A stretch of 64,000 nucleotides of DNA from RGIG8124 sp045130665 (GTDB lineage: Bacteria > Bacillota > Clostridia > Christensenellales > CAG-917). Below the pieces are notes generated by a model. It made no database searches. It worked only from the letters and a program-made list of their open reading frames with translations, and was not told the origin of the DNA. The stretch is taken from contig JBGUQC010000004.1 in the NCBI GenBank assembly GCA_045130665.1, positions 1 to 64,000 of the forward strand, written 5' to 3'. Position 1 is the stretch's first letter. Every line of letters starts with the position of its first letter. Made by a program: the position numbers and the translations under genes. Shown here piece after piece: positions 9,273 to 19,499 of the stretch.

Positions 9273-10457
9273 ATGGAAAGAGTAGTCGTTATTAGATTTG
9301 GTGAAATTTTCCTAAAAGGAAAAAATAGAGATTATTTTGAAAGTCTTTTGATACATAATATCAAAGATTCTTTAAAACCTATCGAATATACATTTACAAA
9401 ATCTCAAGGCAGATATTTCATTGAAGGTTATGACCAAGATATGGAATTTGAGATTATAGATAGACTCAAGAAGGTATTTGGTATTTATTCATTATCCATT
9501 GCTGAAAAAGTCCAAACAGATGAGCAAGATAACTATAAGAACATAAGACAAGCTTTAGTTAGACTTGCAATTGAAATGGTTGAAGACACGGCTATTGAAA
9601 ATGCAACTTTCAGAGTAACAGTAAAAAGAGCAGATAAGAGATTAAAGCTCACATCTTCTGAAATTGCAGCATCAGTTGGTGGAGATATTCTTCGTGCATT
9701 GCCATCTTTCAAGGTTGACTTAACAAATCATGACTACGAGTTCTTTGTAGATATTAGAGAGAACGGATTGTCATATGTTTATGGCCAAGTTATTCCAGGA
9801 CCAGGCGGACTTCCAGTAGGTTGTTCAGATAAGGGATTAGTTCTAATCTCTGGTGGAATAGATTCTCCAGTTGCAACATACATGATGGCAAAGAGAGGAA
9901 TGAAATTAACAGCAATTCATTTCGCATCTCCTCCATATACATCTGAAAAAGCAAAGGAAAAAGTTGTTCAACTTAGAAACATAGTTTCTAAATATGCAAC
10001 TCCAGTTAAGATGTATGTTGTAAACTTCACAGATATTCAACTTGCCATTCACGAAAAATGTCCAGCTGAACTCATGATTACAATCATGCGTAGATTCATG
10101 ATGAGAATTGCAACTATTGTTGCACAAAAAGAAAAGTGTGGTGCAATCATTACAGGTGAATCCTTAGGCCAAGTTGCATCTCAAACAGTACAAAGTATTA
10201 CATGCACAAATGCTGTAACAACTATCCCAGTATTCAGACCATTAATCGGTATGGATAAGGAAGAAATTATGGCAATTGCAAAGAAAATTGGCACATACGA
10301 AACATCCATCTTACCATTCGAAGATTGTTGTACAATATTCCTTCCAAAGCAACCAGCAATCCATCCAAAGTTGGATTTCGTTGCAAGTATGGAGAAGAAT
10401 ATAGAAAATGCGGATGAATTAATTCAAAGCGCAATAGATAACATGGAAATTTTATAA
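9273..10457 (+). CDS. thiI: tRNA 4-thiouridine synthase ThiI (short form, no rhodanese domain)
   Basis: A 394-residue enzyme that adenylates U8 of tRNA and replaces its oxygen with sulfur; it may also serve thiamine thiazole synthesis. The N-terminal ferredoxin-like and THUMP domains cover about 1-170, and the PP-loop ATPase motif SGGIDSP lies at 193-199. The protein ends after the PP-loop domain with no rhodanese extension, unlike the 482-residue Escherichia coli protein and like the Bacillus form, which is consistent with sulfur coming directly from the adjacent desulfurase. Its stop overlaps the miaB start (TAATG). Confidence 0.95.
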   Translation: MERVVVIRFGEIFLKGKNRDYFESLLIHNIKDSLKPIEYTFTKSQGRYFIEGYDQDMEFEIIDRLKKVFGIYSLSIAEKVQTDEQDNYKNIRQALVRLAIEMVEDTAIENATFRVTVKRADKRLKLTSSEIAASVGGDILRALPSFKVDLTNHDYEFFVDIRENGLSYVYGQVIPGPGGLPVGCSDKGLVLISGGIDSPVATYMMAKRGMKLTAIHFASPPYTSEKAKEKVVQLRNIVSKYATPVKMYVVNFTDIQLAIHEKCPAELMITIMRRFMMRIATIVAQKEKCGAIITGESLGQVASQTVQSITCTNAVTTIPVFRPLIGMDKEEIMAIAKKIGTYETSILPFEDCCTIFLPKQPAIHPKLDFVASMEKNIENADELIQSAIDNMEIL

Positions 10458-11809
10458 TGGGCAAAGAGTTATACAAGATTATGACTTATGGATGTCAAAT
10501 GAACGTCCATGAGAGCGAGAAAATTGCTGGAATACTAGAAGATTTAGGCTATGTTGAAGCACAAGACAACGAGCCTGATGTAATAGTATTTAATACATGT
10601 TGTATTAGAGACACTGCTGAAAAGCATATCTTTGGAAATTTAGGTGTTGTTAAAGCACAAAAGAAAAAGAATCCAAACATGATAGTTGCTGTTGTTGGTT
10701 GCATGACTCAACAAGAAAACTATGACACTCTCTTAAGAGAGAAATATGCTTTTGTAGATATTATTTTAGGAACAAGAAACCTTGAAGATCTAAAGACTGC
10801 AATAGAAGAATTAAAGATATCTAGAGCAGAACAAAAGAAGGGTGAGAAGAAATATAGATATTCATCTCAAGAGATGATATCTAATTATCTAGAATCAGAT
10901 GATGCAATACCAGTAACAAGAACATCTTTCCCAAATGCATGGGTAAACATAATTTACGGATGCAACAATTTCTGTACATACTGCATAGTCCCATATGTAA
11001 GAGGTAGAGAATTATCTAGACCAATGGATAAGGTTGTAGATGAAGTTAGAAGATGTTTAGATGCTGGATACAAAGAAATTACACTTTTAGGTCAAAATGT
11101 TAACTCATACGGAAATGATTTAAAAGATGGCAACACAAACTTTGCAAATCTATTAAGAGAAGTTGGAGCATTGCCAGGAGATTTTAGAGTTCGTTTCATG
11201 ACATCTCATCCAAAAGACTTAACAGAAGATGTAGTTGAGGCTATGGTATCTTCAAAGAAGATATGTAACAACATTCATCTTCCAGTTCAATCTGGATCTA
11301 ACAAGGTATTAAAAGACATGAATAGGCATTACACCAGAGAAAAATATTTCTCTTTAATCGAAATGCTTAGAAAGGCAATGCCAGATATTGGTATTACCTC
11401 AGATATAATGGTAGGTTTCCCAACTGAAACAGAGGAAGACTTTAAGGATACTTTAGATTTGGTAAAACAAGTTAGATATTCCAATGCTTTCACATTCATT
11501 TATTCACCAAGAAAGGGAACACCTGCAGCAGATATGGTACAAATACCATATGAAATAAAAAAGAATAGAATCACAGAGCTCATAAAGGTGCAAAACACAA
11601 TTACAAAAGAATTATCCAATGAATATGTAAATGGTGTGTATAGAGTTCTTTGTGAAGATATAGCACCAAAGATGGAAGGCATGGTATGTGGAAGAACAGA
11701 GAGTGGTAGACTTGTTACCTTTAAAGGTAACAAAGAAGATGTAGGCGAATTCTTTAATATAAGAATTAAGCAATCCAAGTCTGCTTCTTTGTTTGGAGAT
11801 AAGGAGTAA
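10457..11809 (+). CDS. miaB: tRNA-2-methylthio-N6-dimethylallyladenosine synthase MiaB
   Basis: A 450-residue radical-SAM methylthiotransferase that adds the 2-methylthio group to i6A37 in tRNA, the step after MiaA. The UPF0004 domain supplies three auxiliary-cluster cysteines (C13 in YGCQMN, one of C48/C49, and C82 in VVGCMTQ). The radical-SAM CxxxCxxC is C169, C173 and C176 (GCNNFCTYCIVPYVRGRE), and a C-terminal TRAM domain covers about 375-440. miaA lies further down the same gene run, so both modification steps are co-located. Both Fe-S clusters depend on the iscS/iscU system nearby. Confidence 0.95.
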   Translation: MGKELYKIMTYGCQMNVHESEKIAGILEDLGYVEAQDNEPDVIVFNTCCIRDTAEKHIFGNLGVVKAQKKKNPNMIVAVVGCMTQQENYDTLLREKYAFVDIILGTRNLEDLKTAIEELKISRAEQKKGEKKYRYSSQEMISNYLESDDAIPVTRTSFPNAWVNIIYGCNNFCTYCIVPYVRGRELSRPMDKVVDEVRRCLDAGYKEITLLGQNVNSYGNDLKDGNTNFANLLREVGALPGDFRVRFMTSHPKDLTEDVVEAMVSSKKICNNIHLPVQSGSNKVLKDMNRHYTREKYFSLIEMLRKAMPDIGITSDIMVGFPTETEEDFKDTLDLVKQVRYSNAFTFIYSPRKGTPAADMVQIPYEIKKNRITELIKVQNTITKELSNEYVNGVYRVLCEDIAPKMEGMVCGRTESGRLVTFKGNKEDVGEFFNIRIKQSKSASLFGDKE

Positions 11810-11811
11810 AC

Positions 11812-14433
11812 ATGATAATAGACAAAGCCAAGTTATCACCAATGATGCAAAAATATTTTGAGATGAAGGAACAATATCCAGATTCCATTATGTTTTTCAG
11901 AGTTGGAGACTTTTATGAGATGTTTTTTGAGGATGCAGAAACTGCATCTAAAGCTTTAGATTTAGTTCTAACTGGAAAAGATTGTGGCTTAAATGAAAGA
12001 GCACCTATGTGTGGTGTTCCATATCATGCTGTAGACACATACATAAGAAAACTCTTAGAGCAAGGATTTAGAGTTGCTATTTGTGAGCAAGTTGAAGATC
12101 CAGCTCTTGCAAAAGGATTAGTAGAAAGAGATGTTATAAGAGTTGTAACTCCAGGAACAGTCATGGAGGAAGACATCTTGGATGAAAGAGAAGCAAATTA
12201 TCTTGCATCTGTATTTACTAATGACAATGCTTTTGGTATTGCATGGACAGACATATCCACAGGTGAGTTCAATTTATATGAATATGACGGACCAAATTAT
12301 TTAGAAAGATTATCAGATATTTTAGGAACCATTAGACCACAAGAAGTTATCTCAAATGACAACTTTGCAAGAAAGTATTTTTCTCTTCCATATTTTAACA
12401 ATAATGAAAGAAAGTGCAGATGTTATCATGACTTTGCATATTCTTATGAATATGCATATAAGCAAATTCTTGCACTATTAAAAGTTGGTTCTTTAGATGC
12501 TTTCGAGTGTACAGACAAGAAGTGGGCTATATCTGCAACTGGTGGATTATTAGAGTATTTAGCTCAAACACAAAAGAGAGCAATGTCTCAAATTAATAAG
12601 TTCACATACATTAAAGACAACTCTTTCATGATCCTAGATGCAGCAACTAGAAGAAATCTTGAATTAACCCAAAGAGCAAAAGATGGAAAGAGAACAGGTT
12701 CTTTAATTTCTGTAATAGACAAGACAGTTACATCCATTGGTGCAAGAACTATAAAGAGATGGATTGAACAACCACTTCAAGATTTAAATGAAATAAATGC
12801 AAGATTAGATGCAGTTGAATTATTTGTAAATTCAAAACCAGCAAGAGAGCAATTGCTCGAGATATTATCCAATGCAAGAGATTTGGAAAGACTTGCAGGA
12901 AGACTTGCATTTGGTTCAGCAACACCAAAAGATTTGTTATCTATTCTAGATACTTTAACAATTATCCCAGACATAAAAGAGATATTAAAGGGAGCATCTA
13001 TTCAACTTATTAAGAGAATAAATGCTGCACTTATTCCTCTAAAAGAGGAATGTAAGGTATTAAATAAGGCATTAGATAGAGATATGCCAAACAATTTCAA
13101 AGCTGGCGGATATATCAAAGCTGGATATAACAAAGAGTTAGATGAACTTAGGAATATCCGTTCATATGGAAGAGAATGGTTAACAAATCTTGAAAATTCC
13201 GAAAAAGAAAAGACAGGAATTAAGACTTTGAAAGTTGGATTCAACAAGGTATTCGGTTATTACATTGAAGTTTCCAATTCATTCAAAGACAAAGTTCCTA
13301 TGGAATACATAAGAAAACAAACCTTAGTTGGAGGAGAAAGATTTATTACTCCAGAACTTAAGGAAATTGAGGATAAGATTTTATCTGCAGATGACAATGC
13401 TATCCGTATTGAAGAAGAAATCTTTAGTAAACTAAAGGATATGTTATTTAACGTAATAGATTCGCTTCAAACAACAGCAAGAGCAATTGGTATATTAGAC
13501 TCAATATTATCTCTTGCAACAGTTGCATCTCAAAACAATTATTCTCGTCCAATAATGAACAAGAAGATTAAGGGAATAAACATTAAAGCAGGAAGACATC
13601 CAGTTGTTGAACAAATCCTAGACAAAGGATCTTATGTTCCAAATGATACAACCTTAGATTCTGAAGAAAACAGAACAATGGTTATTACTGGTCCAAATAT
13701 GGCTGGTAAGAGTACATACATGAGACAAGTTGCCTTAATTACATTAATGGCACACATTGGAAGCTTTGTTCCAGCTGAATCTGCTGAAATTGCTTTAACA
13801 GATAGAATTTTTACAAGAATTGGAGCATCCGATGACTTATCTGGTGGTCAATCTACATTCATGGTTGAAATGATTGAAGTTGCAACTATTTTAAACTATG
13901 CAACACCATCAAGTCTGCTCATCTTAGATGAGATAGGTAGAGGAACGTCTACATTTGATGGCTTATCCATAGCCTGGGCCGTTCTAGAGTACATCACAAA
14001 GAATTTAAGAGCCAAGACGTTATTTGCTACACATTTCCATGAATTAACCGAATTAGAGGGATTAGACGGCGTTAAGAACTACAGAGTTCTTGTCAGAGAA
14101 ACATCAGATACAATTATTTTCTTACACAAGATTGTAAGAGGTGGCGCATCTAAGAGTTTTGGTATAGAAGTTGCATCACTTGCTGGTGTAAAGAAAGAAG
14201 TTGTAGATAATGCAAAAGCAATTATGGCTCAATTAGAAAGTGAGTCAAAAGAAAGAGATACAAACTCATTCTTATTCATGATTTCTGGAAAGGATTCAAA
14301 ACATGAACAAACCAGTTTATTTGACAATCCTGAGGCAGACAAAATTAGAGATATCCTAAAGGATATAGACGTAAATAATATTACGCCTGTACAAGCTCTT
14401 ACAATATTACAAGACTTAAAGAGAGAACTATAA
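11812..14433 (+). CDS. mutS: DNA mismatch repair protein MutS
   Basis: An 873-residue mismatch-recognition ATPase. The N-terminal mismatch-reading motif GDFYEMF has F34 and E36, which contact the mispair. Connector, core and clamp domains follow, then the ATPase with Walker A GPNMAGKS near 627 and Walker B/signature ILDEIGRGTSTFDG near 705. The HTH dimerisation region and a C-terminal tail complete a typical length. AAGGAG precedes the ATG, and mutL overlaps the stop (TAATG), so the two repair partners are translationally coupled. Confidence 0.97.
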   Translation: MIIDKAKLSPMMQKYFEMKEQYPDSIMFFRVGDFYEMFFEDAETASKALDLVLTGKDCGLNERAPMCGVPYHAVDTYIRKLLEQGFRVAICEQVEDPALAKGLVERDVIRVVTPGTVMEEDILDEREANYLASVFTNDNAFGIAWTDISTGEFNLYEYDGPNYLERLSDILGTIRPQEVISNDNFARKYFSLPYFNNNERKCRCYHDFAYSYEYAYKQILALLKVGSLDAFECTDKKWAISATGGLLEYLAQTQKRAMSQINKFTYIKDNSFMILDAATRRNLELTQRAKDGKRTGSLISVIDKTVTSIGARTIKRWIEQPLQDLNEINARLDAVELFVNSKPAREQLLEILSNARDLERLAGRLAFGSATPKDLLSILDTLTIIPDIKEILKGASIQLIKRINAALIPLKEECKVLNKALDRDMPNNFKAGGYIKAGYNKELDELRNIRSYGREWLTNLENSEKEKTGIKTLKVGFNKVFGYYIEVSNSFKDKVPMEYIRKQTLVGGERFITPELKEIEDKILSADDNAIRIEEEIFSKLKDMLFNVIDSLQTTARAIGILDSILSLATVASQNNYSRPIMNKKIKGINIKAGRHPVVEQILDKGSYVPNDTTLDSEENRTMVITGPNMAGKSTYMRQVALITLMAHIGSFVPAESAEIALTDRIFTRIGASDDLSGGQSTFMVEMIEVATILNYATPSSLLILDEIGRGTSTFDGLSIAWAVLEYITKNLRAKTLFATHFHELTELEGLDGVKNYRVLVRETSDTIIFLHKIVRGGASKSFGIEVASLAGVKKEVVDNAKAIMAQLESESKERDTNSFLFMISGKDSKHEQTSLFDNPEADKIRDILKDIDVNNITPVQALTILQDLKREL

Positions 14434-16280
14434 TGGGAAAAATTAACAAACTACAGCCTGAAGTTTTTAACATGATAGCAGCTGGTGAGGTCGTAGAAAG
14501 ACCTGCATCAATTGTTAAGGAATTAGTTGAAAACTCTATAGATGCTGGTGCAAAGAGCATAGATATAAGCATTGTAGAAGGTGGAATAAAGAAAATAGTC
14601 GTATCAGATGATGGAACAGGTATTCTTCCAGATGATATGGTTTTAGCATTTACTCCACATGCCACAAGCAAAATCAAAGATTTTGAAGATATAGATTATT
14701 TATCTACTTTAGGATTTAGAGGTGAAGCTCTTGCAAGTATCGCATCTGTTGCTGAGGTTACTTTAACAACATGTCCAAAGGACGGATCTCCAGCAACCAT
14801 GCAAGTAAAGGCTGGTGAAGTTATTTCTCAAGGATTTAGTTCAAGATCTCAAGGAACCACAATCGAAGTTCAAAACTTATTCTTTAATACTCCAGCAAGA
14901 TTAAAGTTTTTAAAAAAGGCTGCATCAGAGGCTGGGATAGTGAAGGATACTGTTGAAAAGTTAATGCTTTCAAATCCTGAAATTGCTTTCTCTTTAACAA
15001 TAGATGGCAAAGCAGAATTAAAGCAAGAAGGCGGTTCATTATTAGACTCCATATACTCTGTATATGATACAAAGACAATTAAGGGTTTAATGGAGGTTAA
15101 TGCTGAATATAATGGCATTAGAATTTATGGTTATATATCTCGTGTAGATTTAACAAAACCAAATAGAACTTATCAAACGATAATTATTAATGGCAGATAT
15201 GTATCTAGCCAAATTGTACAAACTGCAGTTGAACAAGCATATTCTGGATTCTTGATGAAGAGATGTTATCCAATTTATGTTTTAAACATAGTTATGCCAT
15301 TTGACCAATTAGATGTTAACGTGCATCCAAGAAAAGCTGAGGTTAGATTTGCAAATCAACAAATGGTTTTCAGTGCAGTTTATCATGTAGTAAATAATCG
15401 CATAAATGAATCCACGCAAGAAACTTTGGTCAATTTAACAAATACAAATTCTGAGCCAAAACCAGAAAAAGAAAATTTCGAACAAATCAAAATTAATACA
15501 TCGAAATTTTACATGCCGCAGGTTCGTCAAAAACCAGATATTTTGCCAAGATTAAATTCAAATGAATTTAAACCAATGGAATCTGATTTAGAAAAGTTTG
15601 ATTCAAACTTTTCGCTAAATACTACAAATAAAAATGAAGAAAATGAAAGTATTCTAAAAAAAACGATTTATAATTATTCGACAAATTTAGAAAACCAACC
15701 TGTATTTGATGGCAAAATTATTGGTCAAGTATTTTCTACATATATTTTAGTTGAAAAAGACGATATGGCATATTTAATTGATCAACATGCAGCTCATGAG
15801 CGTATTTTGTATGAAAAAATCAAGAAAAACCTTGACAATGTAAATCAACAGTTATTGCTTGTGCCATATACAATGTATCTCAGTGGAGAAGAAGCAGATT
15901 ATTTTACAAGAATAATGCCTAAACTCAATTCTATGGGCTTCGATGTTCAAAAAGATGGTTCTAACAAAGTAACATTCTATGCGGTTCCAGATATTTTAGC
16001 ATCAATAGATATCAAGAAATTCATGGGTGGAATATTTGAAGATATGATTTCAGATGAAGATTTATCCATGGAAGTGCTTGTTAAAGATAAGATTAGTCAG
16101 CAAGCATGTAAAGCTGCAATAAAAGCTGGATATGTTTTTTCAAATGAGCAAATGCAACAAGTTATTACAGCATTATTAGACGAAAATGGAAATTTACCAG
16201 CAAAATGTCCACATGGAAGACCAACAGTTATAGCATTTTCTAAAAAAGACATAGAAAAGATGTTCAAAAGGATTTTATGA
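14433..16280 (+). CDS. mutL: DNA mismatch repair endonuclease MutL
   Basis: A 615-residue MutL. The N-terminal GHKL ATPase shows ELVENSIDAGA (about 30-40) and GFRGEALASI. A variable linker rich in Asn, Lys and Glu spans about 330-420. The C-terminal domain has the endonuclease signature DQHAAHERILYE together with the partner motifs ACKAAIKAG and CPHGRPT. This is therefore the self-nicking MutL found in bacteria without MutH. The linker region uses more AT-rich codons than the two folded domains. miaA starts inside the last codons (ATGA overlap). Confidence 0.96.
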   Translation: MGKINKLQPEVFNMIAAGEVVERPASIVKELVENSIDAGAKSIDISIVEGGIKKIVVSDDGTGILPDDMVLAFTPHATSKIKDFEDIDYLSTLGFRGEALASIASVAEVTLTTCPKDGSPATMQVKAGEVISQGFSSRSQGTTIEVQNLFFNTPARLKFLKKAASEAGIVKDTVEKLMLSNPEIAFSLTIDGKAELKQEGGSLLDSIYSVYDTKTIKGLMEVNAEYNGIRIYGYISRVDLTKPNRTYQTIIINGRYVSSQIVQTAVEQAYSGFLMKRCYPIYVLNIVMPFDQLDVNVHPRKAEVRFANQQMVFSAVYHVVNNRINESTQETLVNLTNTNSEPKPEKENFEQIKINTSKFYMPQVRQKPDILPRLNSNEFKPMESDLEKFDSNFSLNTTNKNEENESILKKTIYNYSTNLENQPVFDGKIIGQVFSTYILVEKDDMAYLIDQHAAHERILYEKIKKNLDNVNQQLLLVPYTMYLSGEEADYFTRIMPKLNSMGFDVQKDGSNKVTFYAVPDILASIDIKKFMGGIFEDMISDEDLSMEVLVKDKISQQACKAAIKAGYVFSNEQMQQVITALLDENGNLPAKCPHGRPTVIAFSKKDIEKMFKRIL

Positions 16281-17191
16281 TAAACGTAGATAAAGAAAGA
16301 TTACAGCCAATATACATAGCTGGTCCAACAGCATCTGGCAAATCTGATTTCGCTTATTATTTGGCGGATAAATTTAATTCTACGATTATTTCAGCAGATT
16401 CCATGCAAATCTATATTGGATTAGATGTAGGAACTGCAAAAGATCCTAAAGAGAAACTTAAAAAGTATGATGTTAAGATGGTAGATATTGTACCATATGA
16501 TTATGATTTTTCTGTTGCTGAATATGCAGATATGGCCAAAGGCCATATTAATGAAGCAATTAATCAAGGAAAGTTACCAATTATAGTTGGCGGAACTGGA
16601 CTATATTTTGAATCATTGTTATATGATATGAATTTTGCAGGAACATCCAAAAATGAAGAAATTAGAGCATCGTTGGAGAATGAATTAAAAGAAAATGGCC
16701 AAGAATATCTTTTTAACAAACTCAAAGATATGGATCCAGAAGCTGCAGAGATTCTTCATCTTAATGATACAAAGAGAATTATACGTGCAATCGAGATAAT
16801 GATTGAAACAGGCAAGAAATGGTCTGAAATTAAGGATGAAAAACCAGATATTAATCCAATTATGGTCTGTTTTAATACTGAAAGAGCTGTTTTATACGAA
16901 AGAATCAACAAAAGAGTTGATATCATGATGGAAAAAGGCCTTCTTGATGAGATTAAAAAGGTAGATAATTTCACATATAATTCCATGAAAGCTATTGGAT
17001 ATCGTGAATTTGCAGACTTTGATGGCACTAACCTAGAGCAAATTGTAGACAAAGTTAAACAAGATACAAGAAATTATGCCAAGCGCCAATTGACCTGGTT
17101 TAGAAAATATCCATTCGTTTCTTGGTTTGAAATTGGCGATTATGATGGCGCACTTAAATATATCAAAGAAAGGCTTAAAATAAGCGAATAA
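16277..17191 (+). CDS. miaA: tRNA dimethylallyltransferase MiaA
   Basis: A 304-residue enzyme transferring dimethylallyl from DMAPP to A37 of tRNAs reading UNN codons, giving the substrate of MiaB. The P-loop GPTASGKS lies at 16-23, the SADSMQIY segment follows, and GGTGLYFESLLYD and the C-terminal YAKRQLTWFRK are family hallmarks. It overlaps mutL by four bases. DMAPP would come from the non-mevalonate pathway, two of whose genes (dxr and ispG) lie at 29-33 kb. In many Clostridia hfq follows miaA; here it does not. Confidence 0.96.
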   Translation: MINVDKERLQPIYIAGPTASGKSDFAYYLADKFNSTIISADSMQIYIGLDVGTAKDPKEKLKKYDVKMVDIVPYDYDFSVAEYADMAKGHINEAINQGKLPIIVGGTGLYFESLLYDMNFAGTSKNEEIRASLENELKENGQEYLFNKLKDMDPEAAEILHLNDTKRIIRAIEIMIETGKKWSEIKDEKPDINPIMVCFNTERAVLYERINKRVDIMMEKGLLDEIKKVDNFTYNSMKAIGYREFADFDGTNLEQIVDKVKQDTRNYAKRQLTWFRKYPFVSWFEIGDYDGALKYIKERLKISE

Positions 17192-17231
17192 CTATAAAAA
17201 TTAGCAATTTTTAGAATAGTAAGGAGCAAAA

Positions 17232-18476
17232 ATGACTGAAAATAAGGCAAAAAACATAATTTTAGAAAGCGAAAAAGAATTAGAGAAAAGTTATGCAAGA
17301 ATTGATGACATAGCTTTATTTAATGAGAAAAAAGTTTTAGATGCATTCAAAAATAACAATATTCAAGCCAGACACATGTATGGATCAACCGGATATGGAT
17401 ATGGTGATGATGGTAGAGATGCACTTGGAAAGGTGTTTGCAGACATATTTAAAGCGGAATCAGCCTTAGTTTCGCCATTAATTTCATCTGGAACACACGC
17501 TTTAACAGTCATGTTATTTGCTTCAGTATCTAAAGGAGACACAATTTTATCTATTACAGGAATGCCTTATGACACATTAAATGATGTTATTTTCGGCGAA
17601 AATTGCGGATCTTTAAAGGATTTCGGCGTTAATTTTGAATCAATTGATTTAAATATTGATGAAAACGGCAATCCAATTTTTAAACTTGATGAAATAAAAA
17701 ATAAATTATTTAGCGAAAAGATTAAAGCAGTATTTATTCAAAGAAGTCGTGGTTATAACTGGAAACAGCCTTTAACAATTGAAAATATTAAATCAATTTG
17801 TGAATTTATTCACAAAATCGACGATAAAATCATCATTTTAGTCGATAATTGCTATGGCGAGTTTGTTGAAAAGCAAGAACCAATCGAAGTAGGCGCAACT
17901 TTATGTGCTGGTAGTTTAATTAAAAACCCAGGTGGTGGAATAGCACCAACGGGCGGTTATATAGTCGGAAACGCATTTTTAGTCGAAAAAGCTGCACAAA
18001 GATTAACTTGTCCGGGCGTTGGTGCAGAAATTGGATCATATGTAAACGGCTATTTACCATTTTATCAAGGTTTGTTCTTAGCACCAGTCACAGTTAAAAA
18101 CGCATTAAAAGGTTCGCTCTTATTTGCAAGAGCTTATTCTAAACTTGGATTTGACGCTCTTCCAAAAGTTGGCTATGAGCCTTATGACATCGTTACAAGC
18201 ATAAAATTCGATTCAGCTGACCAATTAATCGCATTTTGTCGCAGTATTCAGGAAATTTCTCCAATTGACAGCAATGTTACATTAGAACCTTGGGATATGC
18301 CTGGATATCAAGATCAAGTTATTATGGCTGCTGGTACATTTATCGGCGGCGCATCGATTGAATTAAGCGCAGATTCGCCAATTAAAGAACCATATATTGC
18401 GTATGTTCAAGGCGGATTAACATACGAACATGTTAAGATTGCGGTCGAATATTCAATAAATAAAATAATCAAATAA
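17232..18476 (+). CDS. ynbB: YnbB-like PLP-dependent enzyme (methionine gamma-lyase / 'aluminium resistance' family)
   Basis: A 414-residue fold-type I PLP protein. The Tyr/Gly-rich motif HMYGSTGYGYGDDGRD occurs near 53-68, and the likely Schiff-base lysine near residue 231 is in GSLIKNPGGGIAPTGGYI. Homologues sit after miaA-hfq in many Firmicutes and are annotated as aluminium resistance or methionine gamma-lyase proteins, but a physiological role is not established to my knowledge. AAGGAG precedes the ATG after a 40-base gap, so it may still be part of the mut/mia transcript. It is the last gene of the plus-strand run and faces the Nfo-like gene. Confidence 0.88.
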   Translation: MTENKAKNIILESEKELEKSYARIDDIALFNEKKVLDAFKNNNIQARHMYGSTGYGYGDDGRDALGKVFADIFKAESALVSPLISSGTHALTVMLFASVSKGDTILSITGMPYDTLNDVIFGENCGSLKDFGVNFESIDLNIDENGNPIFKLDEIKNKLFSEKIKAVFIQRSRGYNWKQPLTIENIKSICEFIHKIDDKIIILVDNCYGEFVEKQEPIEVGATLCAGSLIKNPGGGIAPTGGYIVGNAFLVEKAAQRLTCPGVGAEIGSYVNGYLPFYQGLFLAPVTVKNALKGSLLFARAYSKLGFDALPKVGYEPYDIVTSIKFDSADQLIAFCRSIQEISPIDSNVTLEPWDMPGYQDQVIMAAGTFIGGASIELSADSPIKEPYIAYVQGGLTYEHVKIAVEYSINKIIK

Positions 18477-18638
18477 TTAGAAATCCCGAAAAATTATCGA
18501 AATTTTAAAAAAGGTAAAAATCCTCTAAAAAATGGGCTTTTTAATTATTTCTTTTCGTAAAAGAAGTATTTTGCGAATAATTGTAAAACGATATTTATGT
18601 CTCTACACTCGCAAAAATTTTGAAAAATTTGTGTTGGA
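18477..18638. other. Convergent intergenic region
   Basis: About 160 AT-rich bases between the converging ynbB and Nfo-like genes. I see only a weak A/T hairpin, TTCTTTT/AAAAGAA at 18549-18565, and no convincing U-tract terminator or small gene. Confidence 0.5.
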
Positions 18639-19490
18639 TTATTTAATGGAATTATAAATTTGTTTCATTGTCCATGCATCTTCTGCTTGAGTTCCTGCAG
18701 ATTCTGATAAAATGTATGGCTCTAATTTATATTCAAATAATGCTTTTGCTAATGGTTCGAAGTTTGGACCATATTTTTCATCATCAAAAGTTAAATGTCT
18801 CTTTTCACCTTTTGGACCAAATTCAATTTTTGAAAAATGAACATGCATTTTCTTCACTTTTTCGAATCCTAACTCATTTAGCATTGGATCTAAAATGTAT
18901 TTTTTATAATCATCTGTGGTTTTAAGTGCACCTTGTAATAAACAATTTACATGACCGAAGTCTACGCATGGATAAAGTTGTGGATGTAATTTACAAAGTT
19001 CAATAATCTCTTCAACTGTACCAATTTGTGCGTATTTTCCCATAGTTTCTGGACAAATCATCACGTCTGTATATCCGAGATTAACAATCTTTTCCATGAC
19101 AATTTGTACATTTTCTTTAACTTTGTTAAAGGCGGTGTCTCTATCTTGACCAGTTTCTGATCCTGAATGGAATACTACTCTGTTTCCGCCGAATAATGTT
19201 TCAACTCTTACAGAATTGATTAAATAATCGTAGGATTTCTCCATTTTTTCTGGATCTGTTCCTGCGTAATTAATAAAATATGGTGCGTGTGCGGTTATTT
19301 CAATATTGTATTTACTAGCTTCTTGGCCAATCTTTTTAGCTGTTTCAGAAGGAACCATAACTCCTCTTCCAAATGAATACTCGAAAATATCCAAGTTTCT
19401 TTTAGATAGCCAAGCTGGCATTTCTAAAGTATGTTCATGTCCTTCATCAAAAAATGATTGTGAATTTCCAGATGGCCCGAATTTAATCAT
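18639..19490 (-). CDS. Apurinic endonuclease IV (Nfo)-like TIM-barrel protein
   Basis: A 283-residue protein resembling the AP endonuclease 2 / endonuclease IV TIM-barrel family. Metal-ligand-like motifs are visible in order: EITAHAPYFIN, VVFHSGSETG, ICPETMG, CVDFGHVN, KKMHVHFSKIEFG and a C-terminal YILSESAG. These match the His/Glu/Asp positions that hold the three zinc ions in Nfo, but overall it looks like the divergent clostridial branch, so AP-site cleavage is an inference. The start lies nine bases after ribF, placing it at the end of the rimP-to-ribF operon. Confidence 0.72.
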   Translation of the reverse strand: MIKFGPSGNSQSFFDEGHEHTLEMPAWLSKRNLDIFEYSFGRGVMVPSETAKKIGQEASKYNIEITAHAPYFINYAGTDPEKMEKSYDYLINSVRVETLFGGNRVVFHSGSETGQDRDTAFNKVKENVQIVMEKIVNLGYTDVMICPETMGKYAQIGTVEEIIELCKLHPQLYPCVDFGHVNCLLQGALKTTDDYKKYILDPMLNELGFEKVKKMHVHFSKIEFGPKGEKRHLTFDDEKYGPNFEPLAKALFEYKLEPYILSESAGTQAEDAWTMKQIYNSIK

Positions 19491-19499
19491 AGTTAATCC

